Shown here one piece after another: positions 16,241 to 24,756 of a stretch of 31,940 nt of DNA. Numbering within the stretch: the first letter of the stretch is position 1; each line of letters opens with the position of its first letter. The translations under genes and the position numbers were made by a program. The notes below the pieces were generated by a model, which did no database searches, had not been told where the DNA came from, and saw only the letters and a list, made by a program, of their open reading frames with translations. The stretch lies in contig DATFRC010000024.1 in NCBI GenBank assembly GCA_035263725.1, positions 1 to 31,940 of the forward strand. The letters run 5' to 3'. This DNA comes from DASXRA01 sp035263725. Its GTDB lineage: Bacteria > Actinomycetota > Actinomycetes > Mycobacteriales > Jatrophihabitantaceae.

Positions 16241-17734
16241 GTGACGAACCTCGCGACCAATCTCGTCGACACGACGGCGCGGGAGGGTCACCGGCCAGCA
16301 GTTCGGCTGGACGACCTCGCGCTCAGCTACGCAGACTTCGACGACCGCTCGGCGCGCGTCGCGGGCTGGCTGAGCGGCCGCGGGGTGGGCCGGGGCGATC
16401 GGGTCGGCATCATGCTGCCGAACGTCATCGAGTTCGCGGTCTTTTACTACGGCACACTTCGGTCGGGTGCGACCGTGGTGCCGATGAACCCGCTGCTCAA
16501 GTCGCGCGAGGTGCAGCATTACCTCGGCGACTCGGGATCCTCGCTCGTATTCGCTTCGACCAGCGCTGTTGATGAGGCGTCGATCGGCGCAGCCCGGGCC
16601 GGCACGACGTGTGTGCGCGTAGACAGCGCGTTCATCGAGGAGATCGCGGCCTACCCGGCATCGCGCGACGTCGTGCCTCGCGACGACGACGACACCGCGG
16701 TGATCCTCTACACCTCCGGGACAACCGGAACGCCCAAGGGCGCGGAGCTGACGCACGCCAACATGCGGACCAACGCGGCAGTCACCGCTAGGGCGCTGCT
16801 CGCACTCAGCCCGGACGACGTCGTCATGGGTTGCCTTCCGCTGTTCCACTCCTTCGGGCAGACGTGTGGACTCAACGCTGCCGTGCTAGCCGGCGCCTGC
16901 GTCACGCTCATGCCGCGCTTCGACGCGGCGGCTGCCTTGCAGGTCATCGAGCGCGACCGCGTCACCGTGTTCGAAGGCGTCCCGACGATGTACGCGGCGA
17001 TGCTCAACGCCGGTGGCGGCGCCGCCGACACGTCGTCGCTACGGATCTGTGTCTCCGGTGGGGCCGCGCTGCCCGTCGAAGTGCTGCGCGGCTTCGCCGA
17101 GACGTTCGGTGCACCGATTCTCGAGGGCTATGGCCTGTCGGAGACCTCACCGGTCGCCTCGTTCAACCGGCTCGGCAACGCAAAGCCGGGGTCCATCGGC
17201 TATGCGATCGACGGCGTCGAGATGCGCGTCGTTGACGGGCTGGGCGGCGACCTGCCGGCCGGCGAGATCGGTGAGATCGCCATCCGTGGGCACAACGTGA
17301 TGAAGGGTTACTGGCAGCGCCCCGACGCGACTGCGGACGTGATCCGGGACGGCTGGTTCCACACCGGCGATCTGGGCACGAAGGACCGCGACGGCTTCTT
17401 CTACATCGTCGACCGGAAGAAGGACCTGATCATCCGCGGTGGCTTCAACGTCTATCCGCGAGAGATCGAGGAAGTACTGTACGAGCACCCCGCGGTACTG
17501 GAAGCAGCTGTCATAGGCCTGCCGCATCCCACGCACGGCGAGGAAGTCGGCGCCGCCGTCGCGCTCTGTCCGGGTAGCGTGACGAGCTCCGACGAGCTGC
17601 GCGACTACGTCAAGGAGCGAGTCGCCGCGTACAAGTACCCGCGGCATGTCTGGCTCGTGGACGCGCTGCCGAAGGGGCCCACCGGGAAGATTCTCAAGCG
17701 GGAGATCGTCGTGCCGGCCGGCGTCGGTTCGTGA
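16241..17734 (+). CDS. Acyl-CoA ligase (ANL superfamily, FadD-like)
   Basis: 497 residues from a GTG at 16241, one base after the upstream stop, so translation is probably coupled. It makes acyl-CoA from a carboxylic acid, ATP and CoA through an acyl-adenylate. All core motifs are present: the P-loop YTSGTTGTPKG (157-167), YGLSETS (297-303), GWFHTGD with D377, the hinge DRKKDLIIRGGFNVYPREIE, and PTGKILKRE with the catalytic lysine K483. Length matches medium/long-chain or aromatic acyl-CoA ligases; chain length cannot be read by eye. The partner transporter-like gene and the adjacent PucR regulator suggest an inducible catabolic unit. Its 3' end overlaps the PucR gene by 41 bp, tail to tail. 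Confidence 0.92.
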   Translation: MTNLATNLVDTTAREGHRPAVRLDDLALSYADFDDRSARVAGWLSGRGVGRGDRVGIMLPNVIEFAVFYYGTLRSGATVVPMNPLLKSREVQHYLGDSGSSLVFASTSAVDEASIGAARAGTTCVRVDSAFIEEIAAYPASRDVVPRDDDDTAVILYTSGTTGTPKGAELTHANMRTNAAVTARALLALSPDDVVMGCLPLFHSFGQTCGLNAAVLAGACVTLMPRFDAAAALQVIERDRVTVFEGVPTMYAAMLNAGGGAADTSSLRICVSGGAALPVEVLRGFAETFGAPILEGYGLSETSPVASFNRLGNAKPGSIGYAIDGVEMRVVDGLGGDLPAGEIGEIAIRGHNVMKGYWQRPDATADVIRDGWFHTGDLGTKDRDGFFYIVDRKKDLIIRGGFNVYPREIEEVLYEHPAVLEAAVIGLPHPTHGEEVGAAVALCPGSVTSSDELRDYVKERVAAYKYPRHVWLVDALPKGPTGKILKREIVVPAGVGS

Positions 17735-19025
17735 GCAGAAGCTCCGCGCTGCTGACTACGGGTTGCGACACGTCGGTGAATTCGCCGCCCGGTTCGCCGG
17801 CCAGCCCGGGGAACATTCGGACCGCCGAGAGCGCCGCCGCCAGTTCCGCCAGCGCGGTCGGATTCGCGAGATCGTGACCGAGGCGGTCTTCGAGGCGGCG
17901 CATGCGGTAGCGAACAGTGTTCTCATGGCAGTAGAGCGTGCGAGCCGCGTCCCTCGCTGAGCCGCCCGCATTCAGCCACGCCGCCGCCGTGTCGAGCAGC
18001 GTCGTTCGTTCGTCCTCCGGCAGACACAGCACGTTTCCGAGCACCCGGCGCACGACTCGACGGGTCGTGTCCATGCTGCCCATCGCAAGTTCGGCCAGCG
18101 GCGTGTCGTCGAGCTGCCGGACCTCGGCCCGCCCTTCAGGCATCGATTCCAGCGCCGCGCGCGCGTAGCGCATGGCACGCGGCGTGTCCTCGAGCCGGCA
18201 GTACCCCGGACTGATTCCCACTCGAGCCGTGGCAGCGGCCTGCAGGGCGTCGATCACCTCGCTCGGCGAGCGGCGCGCACACGACAGCACGCCGACCTCG
18301 AAGTCGGCCTGCATCCGCCACGCCGACGTGACGTCGAGCACGCTCAGGCGGTCCTCGATTCCGGGCAGGCTCAGCGAACCGAGCGCTGCCGCTTCGGCGA
18401 CGACGACAAGAAAGGACCCGCGATAGGGCATGTCAAGCAGTTGCGCAATCTCCCATGTCGTTCTGGAATCGCTTACCGGTCCGCGCAGCAGCGCGGCAAC
18501 CAGTGCCGACCGCCGCCGATCGGCGCTTACCAGCTGCCGGGCAACCGCGCCCCGATAGGCCTCGGTCAGCGCGATGGAGTAGTCGTCCGCCAAGCCCCAG
18601 ACGTCGGTCGCAGTATGGAGCAGCGCGTCCAGCGACTCCTTGCTGGGCCGCCGGGACTCTGCCAGCAGCGACTCCCACACGAACGCGAATCCGAGTCGGT
18701 AGGCACGTAATACCTCGGGCAGCGGCGCGCCGGCGTCGGCACGCAGCTGTCCGGTGTGACGCGGGGCGGAGAGGTCTCGCGGCTCAGTCCCCGCCAGTTG
18801 GCCGAGGATGTATGACAGGTTCTGTCCGACCGAGCGGCGAAGCTCGGCCCGACTCACGACCTCGCCGACACGGTAGAAGTCGATGTCGGAAGTGATGCGC
18901 ACGACAAGCTGCTCGGTCACGTCGTCGAGGCGGCACAGCAGCGCTGCTGCGGTCCGGGCGACAGCACGGTCAGAGACGCTGTGACTCATCGAGATGGTGC
19001 GGCTCACGGCGATGCTGCGGCTCAT
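17694..19025 (-). CDS. PucR-family transcriptional regulator
   Basis: 443 residues. The ATG at 19025 follows GAGGA; an ATG at 19046 and one at 18989 are also in frame, but their upstream sites are weaker. The N-terminal half is helical (RsbRD-like sensor; DVTEQLVVRITSDIDFY...). A GGDEF-like central domain (SFLVVVAEAAAL...RVGISPGYCRLEDTPRAMRYARAAL) is followed by the C-terminal PucR helix-turn-helix WLNAGGSARDAARTLYCHENTVRYRMRRLEDRLG at about 372-405. PucR proteins usually control neighbouring catabolic genes. The last ~14 codons (TNRRRPARRSPA) lie antisense to the ligase gene, and the arginine-rich tail probably results from that overlap. Confidence 0.9.
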   Translation of the reverse strand: MSRSIAVSRTISMSHSVSDRAVARTAAALLCRLDDVTEQLVVRITSDIDFYRVGEVVSRAELRRSVGQNLSYILGQLAGTEPRDLSAPRHTGQLRADAGAPLPEVLRAYRLGFAFVWESLLAESRRPSKESLDALLHTATDVWGLADDYSIALTEAYRGAVARQLVSADRRRSALVAALLRGPVSDSRTTWEIAQLLDMPYRGSFLVVVAEAAALGSLSLPGIEDRLSVLDVTSAWRMQADFEVGVLSCARRSPSEVIDALQAAATARVGISPGYCRLEDTPRAMRYARAALESMPEGRAEVRQLDDTPLAELAMGSMDTTRRVVRRVLGNVLCLPEDERTTLLDTAAAWLNAGGSARDAARTLYCHENTVRYRMRRLEDRLGHDLANPTALAELAAALSAVRMFPGLAGEPGGEFTDVSQPVVSSAELLLTNRRRPARRSPA

Positions 19026-19160
19026 GGCGGTCCTCACCCTTGGCACGAGGGTCTGTGTGCGACGAGCGTAGGGCGGGGCAGCGCTGCACTCCGTTAGTCA
19101 CGAACACAAAGTCAGGGCGCGAATCATTGGTCCCGGGAACATCGCCCGGCTTCCCATCAG

Positions 19161-20720
19161 CTAAAGCGCGGACAGGGTCGCGTCGGCCGGCGCTGCTGCA
19201 AGTCGGGGTTGGACGGCGGCCCCGGAAACCACCGGATCCGCTGCGTCGGCACCGCTTCGCCGCAGCAGGAGCGCGGTCAGCACGGCACTCGCCAGGACGA
19301 GAACGACGCTCACGCCGGCCATCACCTGCAGCCCATGGGTAAACGCCGCGCGAGCGCCGTCGAGTAGCGGCGCGCCGATGCGATCGGGCATCCGGATCGC
19401 GGCCTGTACCGCGCCGCCGAGGGTGTCGCGGCCGGCCTTCGGGAGCGTGTCCGGTGCCTGGCTCCGGTATACCGCTGTGCCGATGCTGCCGAGGACGGCG
19501 ATGCCGAGTGCACCGCCGAGTTCGGCACCCGTCTCCGAGATGGCCGAGGCAGCTCCGGCCCGCTCCGGCGGTGCCGCACCGATCACGACGTCCGTTGCAA
19601 GCGTGAACACCGGCGCCAGGCCGAGCGAGAAGACGGTCATCCCGGTCACCAGAAGCGCCAGTCCGGACCGGCTGCCCACCAGGGTCAGCAGTCCGAAGCC
19701 GGCGGCGCCGAGCACCAACCCGGCGGTCATGACGTGCCCTTGGCGCAGTCGCCGAAGCAGCCTCGGAGCGAGCAGCGAGCCGATGACGAACCCGAGCGCC
19801 GAAGGCAGCAGCCAGAACCCGGCGCGCAGCGGCGATAAGCCGAGGACGAGCTGCAGATACTGGTCGAGGAACAGATCCAGGCCGAACACGACGAGGATGC
19901 CGAGCGTGTAGCTCGCGAGAGCCGCGCTGAATGCCGGCACCCGAAACAACCGCAGGTCGAGAAACGGGTCGAGCAGCCGTCGCTGCCGGCGCACGAACAA
20001 GATCGCGACCAGGACCCCGGCGAACAGGGACAGGATGGCTACCGGACCGGGCCCCTGCTGCGCGATCTGCTTGAGCCCGTAGACGACAGCCAGCACCGCG
20101 GCAAGTGACTGTGCCGCGCTGTACGGGTCGAGACGTCCCGCGTCGCTGTCACGGAACTCCGGCAGCAGACGCGGGCCGAGCACGACCAGCAAGGCCATGA
20201 CCGGAACCGAAAGGAGGAACACCGAGCCCCACCAGAACTGCTCCAGCAGCACGCCGCCGAGCACCGGGCCGGCCGCAGCACCGACGGAGAAGCCTGTCAG
20301 CCATACGCCGATCGCGAACGTGCGTTGGCCGGCGTCCTCGAACATCGTGCGGATCAACGACAGCGTCGACGGGGCGATGGTCGCGCCGGCGATGCCCAGC
20401 AACGCCCGCGCGGCAATCAACTCGGGCGCGCTGGTCGCATACGCAGCGACGATGGACACGAGCCCGAACACGACCGCTCCGATCAGCAGGAGACGGCGGC
20501 GGCCGATGCGATCCCCCAGGTTGCCCATGGTGATCAGCGAGGCAGCCAGGGTGAAGCCGTAGATGTCGACGATCCACAGCAACTGGACGCTGCTCGGATG
20601 CAGATCGGCGCTCAGTGACGGGACGGCGAGGTTCAGCACGGTCAGGTCCATCGCGTACACAACGCAAGGCAGCGCCAGTACGGCAAGGCCGATCCATTCG
20701 CGGCGGGTGGCCCGGCTCAT
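19161..20720 (-). CDS. MFS transporter, DHA2-type (14 TM)
   Basis: 519 residues from an ATG at 20720 preceded by GGGGAAG. The N-terminus (IGLAVLALPCVVYAMDLTVLNLAVPSL) has the DLTVLNLA motif of DHA2 exporters such as SmvA/LfrA. Motif A is GNLGDRIGRRR, and motif C lies in GVWLTGFSVGAAAGPVLGG. The total length and the additional pair of central helices (PVAILSLFAGVLVAILFV...) fit 14 TM. Relatives export quaternary ammonium compounds and dyes, but the substrate here is inferred from family only. It is the third gene of a probable operon after the anti-sigma and sigma genes (61-bp gap), so it may be part of that stress response. Confidence 0.88.
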   Translation of the reverse strand: MSRATRREWIGLAVLALPCVVYAMDLTVLNLAVPSLSADLHPSSVQLLWIVDIYGFTLAASLITMGNLGDRIGRRRLLLIGAVVFGLVSIVAAYATSAPELIAARALLGIAGATIAPSTLSLIRTMFEDAGQRTFAIGVWLTGFSVGAAAGPVLGGVLLEQFWWGSVFLLSVPVMALLVVLGPRLLPEFRDSDAGRLDPYSAAQSLAAVLAVVYGLKQIAQQGPGPVAILSLFAGVLVAILFVRRQRRLLDPFLDLRLFRVPAFSAALASYTLGILVVFGLDLFLDQYLQLVLGLSPLRAGFWLLPSALGFVIGSLLAPRLLRRLRQGHVMTAGLVLGAAGFGLLTLVGSRSGLALLVTGMTVFSLGLAPVFTLATDVVIGAAPPERAGAASAISETGAELGGALGIAVLGSIGTAVYRSQAPDTLPKAGRDTLGGAVQAAIRMPDRIGAPLLDGARAAFTHGLQVMAGVSVVLVLASAVLTALLLRRSGADAADPVVSGAAVQPRLAAAPADATLSAL

Positions 20721-20781
20721 CAGCTTCCCCTGACACTCGGTCCGGCAGTCAGGGATCCAGTGGCGCCCGGGACCCGGCTCG

Positions 20782-21414
20782 TTACACCTGCCGCAGATAA
20801 TCTTCGAGCGCCTGGCGGACCTTGGCGCGGGCGCGGTGTAGCAGCACCCGGTGGTTCGCGTCGCTGATCTCAAGCGCCGTGCAGACGTCTTCGGGCGGCC
20901 AGCCCTGCACATCGCGCAAGGTGATCACCATCCGCTGCGCCGGGCGCAGCCGGGCGATCGCCGCCTGCGCCACGGCGTACACCTCCCCCGAGAGCAGCAC
21001 CTGTTCCGGCACGCCGGACCAGTCGTCCGGAAATGACGCCCAGTGGCCGGCGTACCGCCCTCCGGCCAGGAACCGGTCCGGGTCGACGGCAGGGTCGCTG
21101 CCCTCACGCTCGTCCCGGGCGAGCGCCGACAGCGGGGTCGACCGCGCCTCGCGGCCGCTGCGGCGCCGGGCGATGTTGACCAGAATCCGCGCCATCCAGG
21201 TGTGCAGGGCGGCCCGCCCCTCGAAGTCGTCAAGTCCACGCAGCACAGCCAGCCACGTCTCCTGGACGATCTCTTCTGCGACGGCCTGGTTCGGCGTGTA
21301 CATCCGAGCCAGCCGGAGCAGTGTCGCCTGGTGACGCTGCACCAGGTCGCGAAACGCCTGTTCGTCCCCACGCCGGAGCGCGGCGAGCAAATCAGCCTCG
21401 CCGACATCCGTCAC
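20782..21414 (-). CDS. ECF RNA polymerase sigma factor
   Basis: 210 residues from a GTG at 21414 that overlaps the anti-sigma stop by 4 bp (GTGA); an ATG at 21429 would add five residues (MGRLE). Neither has a ribosome binding site, so coupling to the upstream gene is likely. Sigma region 2 runs from about 8 to 80: ALRRGDEQAFRDLVQRH, AEEIVQETWLAVLRGLDDFEG, LHTWMARILVNIARRR. A linker of about 60 residues (PAVDPDRFLAGGRYAGHW...) is longer than usual. Region 4 is at about 150-205: LRPAQRMVITLRDVQGWPPEDVCTALEISDANHRVLLHRARAKVR. There is no SnoaL or other extra domain. The regulon probably includes its own operon and the exporter downstream. Confidence 0.9.
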   Translation of the reverse strand: MTDVGEADLLAALRRGDEQAFRDLVQRHQATLLRLARMYTPNQAVAEEIVQETWLAVLRGLDDFEGRAALHTWMARILVNIARRRSGREARSTPLSALARDEREGSDPAVDPDRFLAGGRYAGHWASFPDDWSGVPEQVLLSGEVYAVAQAAIARLRPAQRMVITLRDVQGWPPEDVCTALEISDANHRVLLHRARAKVRQALEDYLRQV

Positions 21415-21656
21415 CTCGAGCCGGCCCATTCGTGGAACATGTCGGCCAGCGCATCGGCCAACGCCGGTGACGCATCGTCCTCGGGCGCGCTGCGCAGCAC
21501 ACGCACGGTTGCCCGCATCTGCGCGATGTGCGCCTGGCAACCGTCGCAGGACGTGAGATGGTCACGCAGCCGGGCCAGCTCGGCGGCCGGCAGCGTCCCT
21601 TCGAGGTAGTCGGTGACGATCTCGACCAGCTCGCTGCACGCCATCTCCTCGACCAC
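21411..21656 (-). CDS. Small zinc-finger anti-sigma factor (zf-HC2)
   Basis: 81 residues. The GTG at 21656 has AAGGGG seven bases upstream; the in-frame ATG at 21644 abuts its purine run without spacing. The protein is one zf-HC2 domain: MACSELVEIVTDYLEGTLPAAELARLRDHLTSCDGCQAHI, with the HxxxCxxC zinc ligands typical of ZAS anti-sigma factors. There is no TM segment, so it should be a soluble cytoplasmic anti-sigma, possibly redox-sensitive through the cysteines. It precedes its sigma gene, the reverse of the usual order. Confidence 0.85.
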   Translation of the reverse strand: MVEEMACSELVEIVTDYLEGTLPAAELARLRDHLTSCDGCQAHIAQMRATVRVLRSAPEDDASPALADALADMFHEWAGSR

Positions 21657-21680
21657 GTCGCACCCCTTCCAACGCCGTGG

Positions 21681-21716
21681 CTTGTATAGAGGCAGTGCGG
21701 GGCGACCTTGTTACAG
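21681..21716 (-). promoter_or_regulatory. Candidate ECF-type promoter of the anti-sigma/sigma/MFS operon
   Basis: Read on the minus strand, TGTAACAAGG (21716-21707) and CTATACAAG (21689-21681) are 17 bp apart and end 24 bp before the GTG. Two conserved-looking boxes with AAC in the -35 fit an autoregulated ECF promoter. I could not match it to a named group with certainty. Confidence 0.45.
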
Positions 21717-21742
21717 GAGGCCGCTAGCTGTGCTCACCAAGC

Positions 21743-22198
21743 TCACGGCGTTTCGTAGACACCGACGAGCCGAGCCTCCGCCAGGACATGACCGGCCGCG
21801 GCGGTCTCCACCTTGGCGTAGGTGGGCTGGCCGTCGATCTTCAGTGGCTGGTCGATCGCCAGCAGCCGAAAGACATAGTGATGAATCCCGTGGCCGGCGG
21901 GCGGGGCCGGGCCGAGATAGCCGGGCTTGCCGAAACCGTTGACGCCGCGGCGGGCCGCCGCGGCGCGCTCGGCCTCGTCGAGTCCGGTCAGATCCGGTGC
22001 CAAGCCGAACAGCACCCAGTGCACGAAGCTGCCCTCGATCGGCGCATCGGGGTCGTCCACAAGCAGCACCAGCTCCACGGTCCCCTCCGGGACACCGTCC
22101 CAAGACAGGGCCGGCGAGACGTCGCCGTGCGCGTGATCGAAGCGGGCCGGTATCGGCTGGCCGTCGGCAAATGCCGCACTGGTCAAAGTGAACCTCAT
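21743..22198 (-). CDS. YbhB/YbcL family Raf-kinase-inhibitor-like (PEBP) protein
   Basis: 151 residues from the ATG at 22198 (MRFTLTS); an ATG at 22210 and a TTG at 22234 are alternatives, and none has a clear ribosome binding site. PEBP-fold hallmarks are visible: SPALSWDGVPEGTVELVLLVDDPDAP, FVHWVLFGL, GFGKPGYLGPAPPAGHGIHHYVFRLLAID. The DPDAP and GPxPPxGHGxHxY motifs form the anion-binding pocket. There is no signal peptide. Bacterial members have no agreed function. It is divergent from the protease gene. Confidence 0.9.
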   Translation of the reverse strand: MRFTLTSAAFADGQPIPARFDHAHGDVSPALSWDGVPEGTVELVLLVDDPDAPIEGSFVHWVLFGLAPDLTGLDEAERAAAARRGVNGFGKPGYLGPAPPAGHGIHHYVFRLLAIDQPLKIDGQPTYAKVETAAAGHVLAEARLVGVYETP

Positions 22199-22373
22199 GC
22201 GGTCGAGCATGGCCGCGGGCCCGGTCGGCGACAAGGAGGCATGGAGCCCAGCGATGTTTCGTCAACGTCAGGAAACGACAGGTGAACCTTGTCGACTCGG
22301 CGCATCTGACGCATCCTGGGGCACCCAGTGTGCGACCGAGTCCGTTGCGCACCGTGTCGCCCAGGAGGCTGCC

Positions 22374-23252
22374 ATGAGGCCGATCCGGACATCCATCCGC
22401 GTGGCAACGCTCATCGCCGCGGTCGGCGCGACGACCGCTGGCGTGCTGGCCGCGCTGCCGGCCGGGGCCAGCCCCGCCGCAAGCAGCGCCCGACTGGCTA
22501 CGGCGATGCAGCGCCTGGACCGGTCGATCGCCTTCGCAGGCACCGCATGGGGCGTGGACCCGGCCACGCACCAGGTCGTGGTCTCGGTTGACCGCTCCGT
22601 CACCGGGAGCCGTCTGGCGGCCGTCCGCGCCGCAGTGGCGGGTCTCGGCAGCGTGGCCAGGCTGCAGCGCGCACCCGGCGTGTTCCATGTCGATATCACC
22701 GGCGGAGACGCGATCTACGGCTCGCGGTACCGCTGCTCACTCGGCTTCAACGTCGTCAGCGGCTCGACGCACTACTTCCTGACCGCTGGCCACTGCGGCA
22801 AGCTCGAAGCGCGGTGGTGGACGTCCGCGAGCCACGCCACGCTCCTCGGCAACACTGCCGGCGCGACGTTCCCTGGTCATGACTACGCCATCGTGCGCTA
22901 CGCCTCGTCCTACACCAACTACCCCGGCACGGTCGGCAGCCAGGACATCACCCACGCGGCCAACGCCGTGGTCGGCGAGAGGGTCACCCGCCGTGGCAGC
23001 ACGACCGGCGTGCACACCGGCCGCGTCACCGCGCTGAACGTGACGGTGCACTACAGCGACGGCGGTACGGTCCGCGGGCTCATCCAGACGACGGTCTGCG
23101 CCGAGCCCGGAGACAGCGGCGGACCGCTCTACGACGGCACCGCGGCCCTGGGTCTCACCTCGGGCGGAAGCGGCAACTGCACCATCGGCGGGACGACATT
23201 CTTCCAGCCGGTCACTGCCGCGCTGTCCGCGTACGGGGTCCAGGTGTACTGA
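22374..23252 (+). CDS. Streptogrisin-like secreted serine protease (S1 family) with propeptide
   Basis: 292 residues. The ATG at 22374 follows AGGAGG (22363-22368). A Sec signal peptide (about 1-32) is followed by a prodomain of about 70 residues. The mature enzyme probably starts near ITGGDAIYGSRYRCSLGFNV, the same junction type as in streptogrisins. The catalytic triad is H140 (TAGHCG), D170 (GHDYAIV) and S248 (GDSGGP). Cysteines in RCSLGF/GHCGK and in TTVCAEPGDSGG/GNCTIGG fit two disulphides. The prodomain is shorter than in many alpha-lytic-type proteases. It should be an extracellular protease; the S1 specificity pocket was not deduced. The 163-bp upstream region it shares with the PEBP gene holds a GTTTC-N11-GAAAC inverted repeat (22256-22276). 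Confidence 0.92.
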   Translation: MRPIRTSIRVATLIAAVGATTAGVLAALPAGASPAASSARLATAMQRLDRSIAFAGTAWGVDPATHQVVVSVDRSVTGSRLAAVRAAVAGLGSVARLQRAPGVFHVDITGGDAIYGSRYRCSLGFNVVSGSTHYFLTAGHCGKLEARWWTSASHATLLGNTAGATFPGHDYAIVRYASSYTNYPGTVGSQDITHAANAVVGERVTRRGSTTGVHTGRVTALNVTVHYSDGGTVRGLIQTTVCAEPGDSGGPLYDGTAALGLTSGGSGNCTIGGTTFFQPVTAALSAYGVQVY

Positions 23253-23333
23253 CCGACTCCCCCACCGTGTTGTTCTCGTCTCAATCGATGACGCCCGTGA
23301 ACCGGCCATCGGCAGCCCTCGTGACCGATCGGC

Positions 23334-23798
23334 ATGACCACTCTCATTGCGAACCCGGATTGGATCGCGGCGGCGCGTAAGTGCGTGCAAGACGCGCCAT
23401 TCCCGAACCTCGTCGGAATCGAGCTGACAGCAGTCGATTTCGACAGCTGCCGATTAGACCTGATTGTGGGCGAACGCCATATGCAGCCGTTCGGGATCGT
23501 CCACGGCGGCGTGATCGCGACGCTGATCGACTCGGCCACCTTCTGGGCCGCCTACCTGCGCCTTCCCGAGGACACCGGATTGGTCAACGTAGACCTCAAG
23601 CTGAACTACCTGACGGCGACGACGAGCGGCCGCATGACGGTGCACAGCCGGTGCCTGCGAGCGGGCCGGCAACTCAGCTACACCGAGGCGAGCGTCGTCG
23701 ATCAGGACGGCGACCTCGTTGCCCACGGAACGTCGACGCTCATGGCCAGGTCGGGAACCGCCCTGCAACTCGGCGTTGCGAAGTTCCTCGAAGTCTGA
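23334..23798 (+). CDS. PaaI-type hotdog thioesterase
   Basis: 154 residues from the ATG at 23334; no good ribosome binding site is visible. It has a hotdog fold with the PaaI/4HBT signature MQPFGIVHGGVIATLIDSATFWAA, where the HGG and the following aspartate on the central helix form the active site, then LVNVDLKLNYLTATTSGRMTVHSRCLRAGRQLSYTEASVVDQDGDLVAHGTSTLM. Members hydrolyse acyl-CoA, often phenylacetyl- or other aryl-acyl-CoA. Substrate unknown. It is convergent with the alpha/beta hydrolase gene with a 24-bp gap. Confidence 0.9.
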   Translation: MTTLIANPDWIAAARKCVQDAPFPNLVGIELTAVDFDSCRLDLIVGERHMQPFGIVHGGVIATLIDSATFWAAYLRLPEDTGLVNVDLKLNYLTATTSGRMTVHSRCLRAGRQLSYTEASVVDQDGDLVAHGTSTLMARSGTALQLGVAKFLEV

Positions 23799-23822
23799 AC
23801 CGAGGCGGCGGCGAGCCGACTG

Positions 23823-24620
23823 TCAATCGCGCGCTTCCCCAGTGGTAGCAAGCGGAGTCGGGCCCGGGAGCGGCGCCACTGCGGCGAGAATCGCTTCGGC
23901 CAATCGATCGGGTGCGGTCAGGAGCGCCTCGTGGTCGCCGTCGACCTCGATCAATCGGGGCTGGCGCAGCCGGCTGGACTGGCGCGGATGGAAGTGCCCC
24001 GGAGGCATGGCCTGGTCCTGACGGCAGGAGATGTACACCGACGGGATGTCCAGCGCGTCGAAGCGTGGCAGCGGGATGGGCTCCACGACCGGTCCGAAGG
24101 GCTCAGGCGTAAGTCGTGCGTAGATCCGCTCCGCCTCGGCCTCGGTGGCCGTATTGGCGAAGCCGCTCCGGAAGGCCTCGTACGGGAGTGCGATGGAGTT
24201 GTCCGGACTCGCCGTGGCGAGTTGTCGAATGGTGTCCAGGAACGGTGCCGGGAGGTCGACCGGTTCGCCGTCGCCTGGCACGAACGCGCTGTAGTAGACG
24301 AGCATCTGGCAGCACTCCGGGCGCAGGTCCGCGACGCGGGAGATGACGGTGCCGCCGAAGCTGTGGCCGACGAGCACCATCGGAATGTCGGGCGCTGCGT
24401 CGAGGACATCGAGCACGGAAGTGACGTAGTCGGAGTGCGTTACCCGGCTCCGGTCGTCGCCGGGCTCATGCCCAGGAAGTGTCGGAGCCAGCGTCCGGTA
24501 GCCGACCGCGTGCAGCCGTGCCTGCACCGGCTCCCACGACCAGGCACCCTGCCATGAGCCGTGCACCAGCAGGATCGTCGGCTTTTCATTCGTCGGGTCG
24601 GGGCCGAGGTGTGCCGTCAT
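23823..24620 (-). CDS. Alpha/beta hydrolase (methylesterase-like)
   Basis: 265 residues from the ATG at 24620 (MTAHLGPDPTNEKP); an ATG at 24677 would extend into the space shared with the divergent LuxR gene and adds no recognisable family sequence. The oxyanion motif LVHGSWQGAWSWEPV is followed by the nucleophile elbow VGHSFGG with S87. The acid is D202 (SCRQDQAMPPG) and the histidine is H230 (DGDHEALL). The HGSWQGAWSW start and overall size resemble the plant salicylate-esterase/hydroxynitrile-lyase-like group and its bacterial relatives. It is cytoplasmic with no signal peptide. Substrate unknown. Confidence 0.9.
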   Translation of the reverse strand: MTAHLGPDPTNEKPTILLVHGSWQGAWSWEPVQARLHAVGYRTLAPTLPGHEPGDDRSRVTHSDYVTSVLDVLDAAPDIPMVLVGHSFGGTVISRVADLRPECCQMLVYYSAFVPGDGEPVDLPAPFLDTIRQLATASPDNSIALPYEAFRSGFANTATEAEAERIYARLTPEPFGPVVEPIPLPRFDALDIPSVYISCRQDQAMPPGHFHPRQSSRLRQPRLIEVDGDHEALLTAPDRLAEAILAAVAPLPGPTPLATTGEARD

Positions 24621-24756
24621 GCGGTCAATGCTTGCCGTCAACGGCGGCGACGTCGTCGGGCGCAACAACGAGATCATCGGCGCACTCTGGGGGCGGTCGC
24701 GCCCCAGGGGCTGGGGGTCGTCCCGGTTTTCGGTGAGACATGGGAGCCTGGCGGCG

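Noticed and set aside
20778..20787. TGTAACGAGC at the end of the sigma gene as a second ECF promoter for the exporter
   Set aside because: No CTATACA-like -10 follows at a suitable distance; the similarity is partly the sigma stop codon.
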